Origin: JBJXGV01 sp046160485
Lineage (GTDB): Bacteria; Orphanbacterota; Orphanbacteria; JBJXGV01
Assembly: GCA_046160485.1 (NCBI GenBank)
Contig: JBJXGV010000063.1
Location: 1-64,000 of the forward strand
Direction of reading: 5' to 3'
DNA: 64,000 nucleotides
Shown here: piece by piece, positions 41,338 to 48,949 of the stretch
How positions within the stretch are numbered: position 1 is the stretch's first letter
How the letters are laid out: the number at the start of each line of letters is the position of its first letter
The notes under the pieces: model-generated
What the model saw: only the letters and a program-made list of their open reading frames with translations
What the model was told of the DNA's origin: nothing
Database searches by the model: none
Translations under genes and position numbers: made by a program

Positions 41338-43257
41338 ATGAGGTCCCCGATGCGAACGAGCGCGACTGCAACTCAGTGCTTTTGCGCCCCGACGCGACGC
41401 CGCGCTCTTTGGCGCACTGCGTTCTGCGTGGGTAGCGCCTCCCTTTGCGCGCTCGCAACGCCACTGCCCACCCTCGCGCTGAACTTCACCAACGTCACGT
41501 CTGCGGCCGGATTCATCTACGCCCACGGCTACAGCGGCCCTGTCGGGGAGGCGCGCCTCTCGGCCGGCGGCGTCGCGGTCGGCGACTACGATCGGGACGG
41601 TTGGGAAGACGTTTACGTCGTGCGCGGCAATATCGGGCCCAACCTGCTCTTTCGCAATCTCGGCAACGGCACGTTCCAGGAGGTCGGCGCGTCCGCCGGC
41701 GTCAACATCAGCGGCGCGTACGGGTCTGGCCCCACGTTCGGCGACTACGACGGCGACGGCTGGCTCGACTTGATCATTGGCGGGGCGGATCCGACGCAGC
41801 CGCGTCTCTTCCGCAACTTGGGCACCGGCGCGTTCGCTGATGTCACCCCGACCTGCGGCATCAGCACACTGATGAACACCTTCTCGTGCACCTACGGCGA
41901 CTACGACATCGACGGCGACCTCGATCTCTTCCTGACGCACTGGGGACCGATCGGAAGCCCCGACCATCTTTGGCGCAACAACGGCAACGGATCCTTCACG
42001 TCGGTCGACTGGGACGCTGGCCTTTCGATCCTCGGAGACGAAGGCGCCGACTACTCGTACACGGGAAACTTCGCGGACATCAACGACGATGGTTTTCCGG
42101 ATTTGCTCGTCGCGGCGGACTTCGAGCGCTCGAAGGTATTCATCAACGACGGCGACGGGACGTTCACGAACGTGACCACCGGCGTGATCTCCGACGAAAA
42201 CGGAATGGGCGGCGCGGTCGGCGACTACGATAACGACGGCGACCTCGATTGGTTCGTATCGAGCATTTGGGATCCGAACGGCGTGCCGGAGGGGAGCTGG
42301 GGCATCACCGGCAACCGGCTCTACCGTAACGCGGGCGGCGGCGTTTTCCAGGATGTCACCACGGCGACGGGCGTGCGCCAGGGATACTGGGGCTGGGGCT
42401 CGAGTTTCGCCGACTTCAACAACGACGGGCACCTCGATCTCGTTCACGTGAACGGATGGAACGCGCTCGAATTCGAGCGCGACTCGACGCGGGTTTTTAT
42501 CTCCGGCGGTGACGCGACGTTCACCGAGCAGTCGTACGTGCTTGGCGTGCGCGACGTCGGGCAGGGGCGCGGCGTGGCGTGTTTCGATTACGACCGCGAC
42601 GGCGATCTCGACATTTTCATCGCGAACAACGGTTCGGCGCCGTTGTTCTATCGAAACGACGGCGGCAACGCGCTCAAGTATCTGAGCGTCCGCCTCGCGG
42701 GGCCGTCGCCGAATACCGAGGGAATCGGCGCGAGGGTTTTCGTGACGGCGGGCGGCGTCACGCAGATGCGCGAGATTCGCTGCGGCAGCAACTACGTCTC
42801 CCAGGATCCGGCGGTCGCGCACTTCGGACTCGGTTCCGCGACGCTCGTCAGCGAGCTTCGCGTCGAGTGGCCGGATGGCGTGACGACGGTGCTCAACGGC
42901 CTCGCGCCGAATCAACGCCTCGTGCTCGATCAAAACGTAACCGGCGTTTCTCCGGGCTCCGGTTCCACCCCTTTGGGATCGGCGTTTGAACTCGTCGGAG
43001 GTGCGCCCAACCCCTTCGGCGCCTCGACCACGATCCGGTTCCGGTTGCCGCACCGCGCCGACGTTTCGCTTCGCGTCTATTCGCTCGCCGGCCGGCATGT
43101 GGCGACGCTCGTCGACGAGTCGCGCGAGCCCGGCGAGCACGGCGTCGACTGGGACGGACGCGATGGCGCGGGTCGCCTTGCCGCCGCCGGGCCGTACGTC
43201 GTGCGCCTCGAGTCTGCTGCGGGCGCCGTCTCAACACGCCTCATCCTCGCTCGCTAG
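41338..43257 (+). CDS. Secreted VCBS/FG-GAP protein with ASPIC/UnbV domain and FlgD-like C-terminus
   Basis: A 639-residue exported protein. A basic N-terminus and hydrophobic segment (ALWRTAFCVGSASLCALA) make a signal peptide. FG-GAP/VCBS repeats follow with calcium loops such as GDYDRDGWEDVYVVRGN and DYDNDGDLDWFVSS. The ASPIC/UnbV (CRTAC1) domain lies near residues 465-540 (GIGARVFVTAGG ... FGLGSATLVSELRVEWPDG). The last 75 residues (PNPFGASTTIRFRLP ... GRHVATLVDESREPGEHGV) are a FlgD-like module also found on the FG-GAP protein at 3798. The start may be ATG 41338 or ATG 41350. Role is likely extracellular binding; unknown in detail. Confidence 0.82.
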   Translation: MRSPMRTSATATQCFCAPTRRRALWRTAFCVGSASLCALATPLPTLALNFTNVTSAAGFIYAHGYSGPVGEARLSAGGVAVGDYDRDGWEDVYVVRGNIGPNLLFRNLGNGTFQEVGASAGVNISGAYGSGPTFGDYDGDGWLDLIIGGADPTQPRLFRNLGTGAFADVTPTCGISTLMNTFSCTYGDYDIDGDLDLFLTHWGPIGSPDHLWRNNGNGSFTSVDWDAGLSILGDEGADYSYTGNFADINDDGFPDLLVAADFERSKVFINDGDGTFTNVTTGVISDENGMGGAVGDYDNDGDLDWFVSSIWDPNGVPEGSWGITGNRLYRNAGGGVFQDVTTATGVRQGYWGWGSSFADFNNDGHLDLVHVNGWNALEFERDSTRVFISGGDATFTEQSYVLGVRDVGQGRGVACFDYDRDGDLDIFIANNGSAPLFYRNDGGNALKYLSVRLAGPSPNTEGIGARVFVTAGGVTQMREIRCGSNYVSQDPAVAHFGLGSATLVSELRVEWPDGVTTVLNGLAPNQRLVLDQNVTGVSPGSGSTPLGSAFELVGGAPNPFGASTTIRFRLPHRADVSLRVYSLAGRHVATLVDESREPGEHGVDWDGRDGAGRLAAAGPYVVRLESAAGAVSTRLILAR

Positions 43258-43274
43258 CCGCGCGGGGCACACTC

Positions 43275-44060
43275 TTGTCCGCGCGGCGCCGAGTCGAAGT
43301 TTCCGCAGGCGTCATCGAACGCGGCGGACGGATTCTCATCGCGCAGCGGCGTCCCGGCGATCACCTCGCACTCAACTGGGAATTCCCAGGGGGCAAGCGA
43401 AAGCATGGCGAGAGTTGGGAGGACTGCCTTCGCCGCGAGCTCCTCGAGGAGATCGGCGTCGAGGTGGCGGTGGGGGCATGGCTCGACGCGGTGACGCACG
43501 CGTACGACGACCGCGATGTCCATCTGCGTTTCTTTCGATGCCGAATCACGCGCGGAACGCCGGCGTCTCTCGACTGCCACGACGTTCGCTGGGTCGCGCC
43601 GTGTGAGCTTGCGAATTTCGAATTCCCCGAGGCAGACGCGGCACTCGTGCGCTGGCTTTCGGCGTCACGCACACAGACGAGCGTCCCGGCGAGCTTGACG
43701 ATCGAGCCGCGGGGCGGCGAATCGGCGGCGGTGGCGGAAGCGGTCGACGTGCGATGGGGAACGCAGCTCGACGAAGCCATGGCGCGTTGCGGTGTCCGGT
43801 CGCGAATGGGTTGCGGGGCCGGGCTGTGCGGCGCATGCGCGGTCGATGTCGTCGCGGGCGCCGCCAATCTCACGCCGCCGACCGCGGAGGAGCGCGCGTG
43901 GTTCGCGCCCGACGCGGCGAGCACGACCCGGCCGAGCGATCCGCGCGATCCGCGAACAGCGTCCGAGGTCGCGCGTGTCGGCCGGCGCCTTGCGTGTCAG
44001 GCGCGCATCACAGGGAACATCGTCCTTGCGCTTAAGGAGCGCTCGCTTCTTCACTTCTAG
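43275..44060 (+). CDS. NUDIX hydrolase fused to a 2Fe-2S ferredoxin domain
   Basis: A 261-residue two-domain protein. Residues 1-135 are a MutT-type NUDIX hydrolase with a perfect box: Gly40-x5-Glu46-x7-Arg54-Glu55-Leu56-x-Glu58-Glu59-x-Gly61-Val62. Residues 150-261 are a plant-type 2Fe-2S ferredoxin with Cys180-x4-Cys185-x2-Cys188 (MGCGAGLCGACAVDV) and a distal Cys241 (RLACQARI). Both active sets are complete and one uninterrupted frame covers them. I know of no characterised protein with this order. The NUDIX half would cleave a nucleoside diphosphate-linked or oxidised nucleotide; the ferredoxin half may couple it to redox state. TTG 43275 starts 17 bases after the ASPIC/UnbV gene. Confidence 0.85.
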   Translation: MSARRRVEVSAGVIERGGRILIAQRRPGDHLALNWEFPGGKRKHGESWEDCLRRELLEEIGVEVAVGAWLDAVTHAYDDRDVHLRFFRCRITRGTPASLDCHDVRWVAPCELANFEFPEADAALVRWLSASRTQTSVPASLTIEPRGGESAAVAEAVDVRWGTQLDEAMARCGVRSRMGCGAGLCGACAVDVVAGAANLTPPTAEERAWFAPDAASTTRPSDPRDPRTASEVARVGRRLACQARITGNIVLALKERSLLHF

Positions 44061-44117
44061 CGCCGAGCGCGGCGTCGTGGGGCCGCGTCACGCGTCACGC
44101 GTCGCGCGCACCCGCTC

Positions 44118-44855
44118 TTACGCGATCGAACGGCCGCCGTCGACGAACACGGTCTGCCCCGTCATGTACGGGGCCCGCGTTGCGAGAAAGACGACCGCGG
44201 AGGTGATTTCCTCGGGCGTTGCATGCCGTCCGAGCGGAACGCGGCCGAGAGGCGGCAGCGGCGCCTCATCGCGCGGACCGTTCGGATCGTCGTCCGCGAA
44301 CGCGATCCCAGCGGGCGCGAGCGAGTTGACGCGCACCGCGGGCGCGTAGCGGCGCGCGAGCGCGCGCGTCGCATGCGCGAGCGCGGACTTCGACAGGCTG
44401 TAGGCGATGTGGCGGCGATACGGAATGCGGCCGCCGACCGAGCCAATGTTGACGACGGCGCCGTGACGCGCCGCGAGTGCCGGCGCAAGCGCCCGCGTGA
44501 GCAGGATCGGCGCCAAGAGATTCAGCCGCGCAACTTGGTCCCAGGATTCCGGACTGAGTTCATCGATCGACTCGGTAGGGAAAAGGGCCGCGTTGTTGAT
44601 GAGGATGTCGGCGCCGCCGAAGAGGGCGAGCGCGGCGGCGGCGGCGGCGCGGCAGTCACGGGCGGCGCGCAGGTCGGCGCGCATCGCGTGGGCGCGGCGG
44701 CCGAGCTCGCGCGCTTCCGTCACGGTTGCGTGCGCGCCCGCCTCCGAGGCGCGAAACGTCACGAAGAGGTCGCAGCCCTCGCGTGCGAGCGCGAGCGCGA
44801 TCTGTTTGCCGAGGCGGCGCCCGCCGCCGGTCACGATCGCGACCTTTGCGCTCAC
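44118..44855 (-). CDS. SDR oxidoreductase, pteridine-reductase-like (FolM/PTR1 type)
   Basis: A 245-residue short-chain dehydrogenase. The cofactor motif is VTGGGRRLGKQIA, with the Arg pattern (TGxxxRxG) of NADPH-dependent pteridine reductases instead of TGxxxGIG. The catalytic Ser (NIGSVGG) and Tyr-x3-Lys (AYSLSKSAL) are present, and the C-terminal GQTVFVDGGRSIA is typical. Reduction of dihydropterins or dihydrofolate is a reasonable guess, supported only by the pterin genes at 55453-59724; a FabG-like ketoreductase is the alternative. It faces the NUDIX gene (convergent) and is divergent from the M24 peptidase. Confidence 0.8.
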   Translation of the reverse strand: MSAKVAIVTGGGRRLGKQIALALAREGCDLFVTFRASEAGAHATVTEARELGRRAHAMRADLRAARDCRAAAAAALALFGGADILINNAALFPTESIDELSPESWDQVARLNLLAPILLTRALAPALAARHGAVVNIGSVGGRIPYRRHIAYSLSKSALAHATRALARRYAPAVRVNSLAPAGIAFADDDPNGPRDEAPLPPLGRVPLGRHATPEEITSAVVFLATRAPYMTGQTVFVDGGRSIA

Positions 44856-45076
44856 GCTTCACTCTCCCTGTCTCGTGGCCGTGGCGATCGCGTGCGCAGC
44901 AGGACGCCCGGGTCGCGCCTGGTTTGTTCGGTGCGCTGACGTGCGGGATTTGAGAAGATCGGCGCGCTCGCTCGCCGCCGCGGCCGCGTGTTTGACGCAG
45001 CGAACCGAGCCGGACCGCGAGCAGTATAGAGTCGACGATTCATCCTCACAAGACGACCACGCCGGGAGGATTTCAC

Positions 45077-46279
45077 GTGTCCGTTTCGCAGGCGCAGCTT
45101 CTCATCTCCGACTCCGGACAGAACGCGGACATGCTTTACGCCACGCGATTCTGGGCGTACGACCCGTTCGTTCATCTTCGCATTGGGAGGCGGCGCGTGG
45201 TCGTGCTCTCCGACCTCGAGATCGATCGCGGGCGGCGCGAGTTGCCGGGATTCGAGATCGTGCCGCTCAGCAGCGTGCTCGCTCAGATCGCTGGCGGCGC
45301 GGTCGCGAAACGGAATCCGCCCGCCGGGACCGCGCGGCGCCCCGCGCGCGCGAAGTCTTCGCGCGCGTCGGCGCCCGCGCCGCTACTCGCCGACGTCGCG
45401 CTCGTTCTCCTGCGCGGCGCACGCGTCAAACGCGTCGTCGTTCCCGGCTCGTTCCCGCTCGAATACGCCGACCATCTGCGTGCGCGCGGAGTCCACGTGA
45501 GCACCGGCGGCTCCCCGTTCTTCCAGAGCCGCGTCGTCAAGAGCGCGCCTGAAATCGCGATGATCCGCGAGGCCCAAGAGGCGACCGAGCTCGCGATGGA
45601 CGCGGCGATCGCCCTTATCCGCCACGCCGAAATTCGCGGCGATGCGCTCTTTCACGATGGTGCGCCGCTCACCTCGGAGAGGGTGCGCGAAGCGATCGGG
45701 ATCGATCTTCTGCGCCGCGGGTTCGCGGCGGGCAACCCGATCGTCGCGGGCGGCGCGCAGGCGTGCGATCCGCACGAAGCCGGACACGGTCCGCTCCCGG
45801 CGAACTCGCCGATCATCCTCGACATCTTTCCGCGCTCCGTACGAACGGGATACTTCGGCGACATGACGCGCACCGTCGTGCGCGGACGGGCGTCGGAGAA
45901 GGCGCGGCGCATGTTCGACGCGGTGCTCGAAGGCCAGAACATCGCGCTCGGGATGATTCGCGCCGGCGCGGCCGCGTACAAGATCCACGCGGCGATCACC
46001 GCGCGCTTCGACGAACTCGGTTTTCCGACGGGCCAGATGGACGGCCGGATGCAGGGCTTCTTCCACGGGACCGGACACGGGCTCGGCCTCGAGATTCACG
46101 AGCCTCCGCGCATCGGGAAGGTCAAGACAACGCTTCGCGCGGGAATGGTCGTCACCGTCGAACCGGGGCTCTACTACTCCGACGCGGGCGGCATCCGGCT
46201 CGAAGACATCGTCGTCGTGACGAAGGGCGGATGCGAGAACCTCAACCGCTATCCGAAGGAACTCGAGGTCAACGCGTGA
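45077..46279 (+). CDS. M24 family metallopeptidase (Xaa-Pro aminopeptidase type)
   Basis: A 400-residue pita-bread peptidase. The five metal ligands are visible in the C-terminal half: Asp in NSPIILDIFPR, Asp in GYFGDMTRT, His in GTGHGLGLEIHE, Glu in VVTVEPGLYY and Glu in IRLEDIVVV. The N-terminal creatinase-like domain is interrupted by a basic, Pro/Ala-rich linker near residues 80-100. Cleavage of Xaa-Pro peptides is the expected activity. GTG 45077 has GGGAGGA upstream. The 221-base gap before it contains only a TATAGA -10-like site near 45025, without a matching -35. Confidence 0.87.
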   Translation: MSVSQAQLLISDSGQNADMLYATRFWAYDPFVHLRIGRRRVVVLSDLEIDRGRRELPGFEIVPLSSVLAQIAGGAVAKRNPPAGTARRPARAKSSRASAPAPLLADVALVLLRGARVKRVVVPGSFPLEYADHLRARGVHVSTGGSPFFQSRVVKSAPEIAMIREAQEATELAMDAAIALIRHAEIRGDALFHDGAPLTSERVREAIGIDLLRRGFAAGNPIVAGGAQACDPHEAGHGPLPANSPIILDIFPRSVRTGYFGDMTRTVVRGRASEKARRMFDAVLEGQNIALGMIRAGAAAYKIHAAITARFDELGFPTGQMDGRMQGFFHGTGHGLGLEIHEPPRIGKVKTTLRAGMVVTVEPGLYYSDAGGIRLEDIVVVTKGGCENLNRYPKELEVNA

Positions 46280-46298
46280 CGCCGCGACGGTAGAAAAC

Positions 46299-46328
46299 GA
46301 GCCGGTCGCCTCGCAAGGCTCCCGGCTC
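46299..46328. terminator. Bidirectional hairpin between convergent genes
   Basis: GAGCCGG / CCGGCTC (7 bp), an internal TC/TC loop, GCCT / AGGC (4 bp) and a CGCA loop. It sits between the M24 peptidase (plus) and the erpA-type gene (minus). No T-run flanks it, so it may need Rho or act through stability alone. Confidence 0.55.
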
Positions 46329-46361
46329 GATCAATCGCGTTCGTGAATCCCGGAGCGCGCG

Positions 46362-46688
46362 CTATGCGCTAAACGAACTCCCGCAGCCGCATTTCCCGCT
46401 CGAGTTCGGATTCTCGATCTTGAATCCCGCGCCGTGAAGGCCTTCGACGTAGTCGATCTTCGAACCGATCAGGTAGTTGAGGCTCATCGGATCGACGACC
46501 AGGCTGAAGCCGAACGTCTCTTGCGGATAGACCTCGTCATCGTCCTTCAGGTCGTCGAACGCGAAACCGTACTGGAATCCCGCGCACCCGCCGCCTTCGA
46601 CGTAGATGCGGAGATTCCGCTGATCGGGCTTCTCTTCGTCGAGGATTTCCTTGATCTTCAGAGCGGCCGTTTCGGTGATCATCACCAT
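46362..46688 (-). CDS. erpA: A-type iron-sulfur cluster carrier (ErpA/IscA)
   Basis: A 108-residue Fe-S carrier. The three conserved cysteines are present: EGGGCAGFQYGF and the C-terminal CGCGSSFSA. It starts at ATG 46688 (MVMITETAALKIKEILDEE) with AAAGGTGG upstream. It is the second gene of a two-gene unit, 35 bases after the polyferredoxin gene, and could mature the four clusters of that protein; this is inference. IscA, ErpA and SufA cannot be separated with certainty by sequence alone. Confidence 0.9.
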   Translation of the reverse strand: MVMITETAALKIKEILDEEKPDQRNLRIYVEGGGCAGFQYGFAFDDLKDDDEVYPQETFGFSLVVDPMSLNYLIGSKIDYVEGLHGAGFKIENPNSSGKCGCGSSFSA

Positions 46689-46723
46689 GCTTATCCACCT
46701 TCTTTCTTCAAGATGCCCCGCGC

Positions 46724-47686
46724 CTACTGCGACGCGTGAATCTGGTAGCTCCAACCGAGGTCGCGCGGGAACTCCTGCGCTCTCGGCACAATGATCGCCT
46801 CTTTGATGCAGACTTGCTCGCAAAGTTTGCAAGAGACGCACTTTTTCTCGTCGACCACCGCGAGCTTCGTCACGAACGAAAGCGGATCGTTCGTGTCGAC
46901 GAGCGAGATGCAATCGAACGGGCAAACATCGACGCAGTACGCGCAGCCCGTACAGAGTTCGTCGATCACGACCGCCTTCGGGATTTCCTTCGCCTTGATG
47001 CGCTCGACGAGCACGGAGCGCTGATCGACGATGCAGTCGTACGGGCAGTACACACCGCAGACGCTGCAATTGATGCAGAGGTTCGGGTCGATGATGTAGC
47101 GCTCTTTCTTTAGCCCCGTGATCGCTTTCGTCGGGCACTTGATGTCGCACACGCCGCAGCCGACGCAGTTCTCGAGGATGTAATGCGCGTCCCAGAGCGG
47201 CGTTTCGTTCAGCACGATTCCCGCCGGCAGAGCGCGGATGACGAGTACGTCGCCGATGTAGCGGTGGAAGTACTCGCCGATCTCCTCCTCGAACGCGAAG
47301 CGCGTCGTAAACGTGCGCGGGAAACTGAGCGTCCCGCCGCAGAGCGAGAGAATCTTTTCATCGTCCGGCGCCGTCGCGGAGACCTTGAGCACGCGACCCT
47401 CGACGAGTTCGATTTCGTACCTGTACGCGGGCATTCTGTCGGGCAGCCCGAGCATGAACTTCTGCGGGCAATTCGGAATTTTCTCGGGGAACCAGAGGCG
47501 GATCATGTACTCGTTGCCGCTGCGCTCGATCGTGTGGACGAGCCCGTAGCGCTTGTTGCGCTCCGTCAACTCCTCGACGTCATCCTTGTGGCGCGCCCAC
47601 GCCAGCTCCCATCCCGGCGCGCCGTCGTCGAGTGCGGTCCCAGCGTCGCCGGCTACCGCGGCATTCTTGGTCGCATCGTCGGCCAT
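46724..47686 (-). CDS. Polyferredoxin with four 4Fe-4S motifs and a novel N-terminal domain
   Basis: A 320-residue protein. Four Cys-x2-Cys-x2-Cys-x3-Cys motifs occur in the C-terminal half: CVGCGVCDIKCP, CINCSVCGVYCP, CTGCAYCVDVCP and CVSCKLCEQVC. Sixteen cysteines could bind four 4Fe-4S clusters, forming an electron wire. The first 160 residues have no recognised family; they look like a mixed alpha/beta domain with beta-strands (RYEIELVEGRVLKVSA). No signal peptide is seen, so it is cytoplasmic. With the NADH module of complex I missing at this locus, it is a candidate electron donor or acceptor. It is coupled with the erpA-type gene. Confidence 0.82.
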   Translation of the reverse strand: MADDATKNAAVAGDAGTALDDGAPGWELAWARHKDDVEELTERNKRYGLVHTIERSGNEYMIRLWFPEKIPNCPQKFMLGLPDRMPAYRYEIELVEGRVLKVSATAPDDEKILSLCGGTLSFPRTFTTRFAFEEEIGEYFHRYIGDVLVIRALPAGIVLNETPLWDAHYILENCVGCGVCDIKCPTKAITGLKKERYIIDPNLCINCSVCGVYCPYDCIVDQRSVLVERIKAKEIPKAVVIDELCTGCAYCVDVCPFDCISLVDTNDPLSFVTKLAVVDEKKCVSCKLCEQVCIKEAIIVPRAQEFPRDLGWSYQIHASQ

Positions 47687-47851
47687 TCTGCGAAGACTCC
47701 CCCCGAGAGCGCTACTGGCGAGTGTTTAGATCTTGATCGATTGTCGGATGAGAACGCGTATTCCACGAGAGCGCCGTGATGATATCGGATCGGTATGGGG
47801 CGGTCAACCGAACGTCGGGACGCCCCCCTCGGCGGCCGAGGTTCCCGGCGG

Positions 47852-47881
47852 TTGAATCGGGACGCGGCAGGGTGCTAATCT
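47852..47881 (+). promoter_or_regulatory. Promoter of the HD protein operon
   Basis: TTGAAT (47852-47857), 18 bp, TAATCT (47876-47881), preceded by TGC (extended -10). Expected start about 47888, 36 bases before ATG 47924. Confidence 0.5.
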
Positions 47882-47923
47882 GGCGCCCGTCCCGCGAATA
47901 TTCCATCCAAAAGGAGCAATCCC

Positions 47924-48454
47924 ATGCACAGTGAATTGGAAGCCCTCATACCGGAGTTCCGCGCGATCTCGGACGCGTCTCTTCGCACGAAATGCCTCGA
48001 TGTTTGGGAAGAGGCGCTGAAGCGAGGCGGTTTCTCGCTGTCCGACCTGAAGCGAATGCCGTTTACGATTCTCGTCGACGGCGTGCAGATTTCGTTCGTG
48101 GAACACGTCCGCACGGTCGCGCGCCTCTGTATCTCGATGGCGGATATCCTCGTCGATGCGTACGGCACGCGCGTGAAGATCTCGAAGGACCACCTCGTGG
48201 CGGGCGCGATGCTCGCCGACGTCGGCAAGGTCATGGAGTACGAGGAGAAGGACGGCAAGTTCGTGAAGAGCCGTCACGGAAAGTATCTTCGCCATCCGTT
48301 CACCGGCGTCGGGCTCGCGTTCGCGAAGGGCGTTCCCGACGAGGTGATGCACGTGATCGCCGTGCACTCGAAGGAGGGCGACCACTTCAAGCGTTCGCCG
48401 GAAGCCATCATTTTTCATCACGCCGATTTCACGGACTTCGAGCTGGTGCAGTAG
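47924..48454 (+). CDS. HD-domain protein, phosphohydrolase-like, partly degenerate motif
   Basis: A 176-residue cytoplasmic protein of the HD superfamily. His61 (FVEHVRTVARL) is the first metal ligand and His in RHPFTGVGLA and VHSKEGDH follow, but the central HD pair reads AD (GAMLADVGKVMEY), so one metal histidine is missing. Some family members with such changes still bind one metal or act as regulators. Substrate unknown. AAAAGGAG precedes the ATG. The membrane protein gene downstream shares a base of its stop (TAGTG). Confidence 0.75.
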   Translation: MHSELEALIPEFRAISDASLRTKCLDVWEEALKRGGFSLSDLKRMPFTILVDGVQISFVEHVRTVARLCISMADILVDAYGTRVKISKDHLVAGAMLADVGKVMEYEEKDGKFVKSRHGKYLRHPFTGVGLAFAKGVPDEVMHVIAVHSKEGDHFKRSPEAIIFHHADFTDFELVQ

Positions 48455-48927
48455 TGGCGATCGTCCTCACGACGGTTCTCATCGTCGCGTACGTGGCGCT
48501 CGCTGCGGCGGGAGTGATGGGATACGCACTCGCATACGGCCGTGCGGACTTCGGGAGCCACTTTCATCCGGCGCTCGTCGCGACGCTTCTCGGAATCTTC
48601 GGGCACGCGATGACGATGTTTTATTTCATCGGCACGGGAAAAGCGATCAAGGATGTCGTTCGCGACGAGAAGCTCGACACGTCGATTCTCAAGGAGACGC
48701 GCCGCCAAAACATGGTGGCGTCCTCGTGGGCGACGTTCGCGACGTTGTGCCTCATGTTTCAATTCATCATCGGGGGCGGCGCGCACACGCGGGCTGTACC
48801 GGCGCGAGTCCACGAGGTGGCCTTCTTCGTCACGCTCATCGTGAGCGGACTCGCGACATACCGCGAGATTCGCCTGCTCTCCGAACAGAATGCGCTCGCA
48901 GACCGCGTCAACGCGATGGTTTCGTAA
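48454..48927 (+). CDS. Small membrane protein, unknown, partner of the HD protein
   Basis: A 157-residue protein with four predicted helices: an N-terminal one (IVLTTVLIVAYVALAAAGVM), one near HPALVATLLGIFGHAMTMFY, one near TFATLCLMFQFIIGG and one near VAFFVTLIVSGLATY. The middle loop is basic and acidic (KDVVRDEKLDTSILKETRR). No family was recognised. GTG 48454 overlaps the HD stop by one base, which argues for coupled expression. A membrane anchor or sensor for the HD protein is a guess. Confidence 0.6.
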   Translation: MAIVLTTVLIVAYVALAAAGVMGYALAYGRADFGSHFHPALVATLLGIFGHAMTMFYFIGTGKAIKDVVRDEKLDTSILKETRRQNMVASSWATFATLCLMFQFIIGGGAHTRAVPARVHEVAFFVTLIVSGLATYREIRLLSEQNALADRVNAMVS

Positions 48928-48949
48928 TCCTCAGAAGGAGTGATCTGTA

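Noticed and set aside
44992..45030. Promoter TTGACG with TATAGA upstream of the M24 gene
   Set aside because: The spacer is 27 bp, far too long, and no alternative -35 is present.
47924..48927. HD protein and membrane protein as one gene split by a frameshift
   Set aside because: The HD gene ends with a natural TAG that overlaps the next GTG, a pattern used elsewhere in this window, and no family joins the two.
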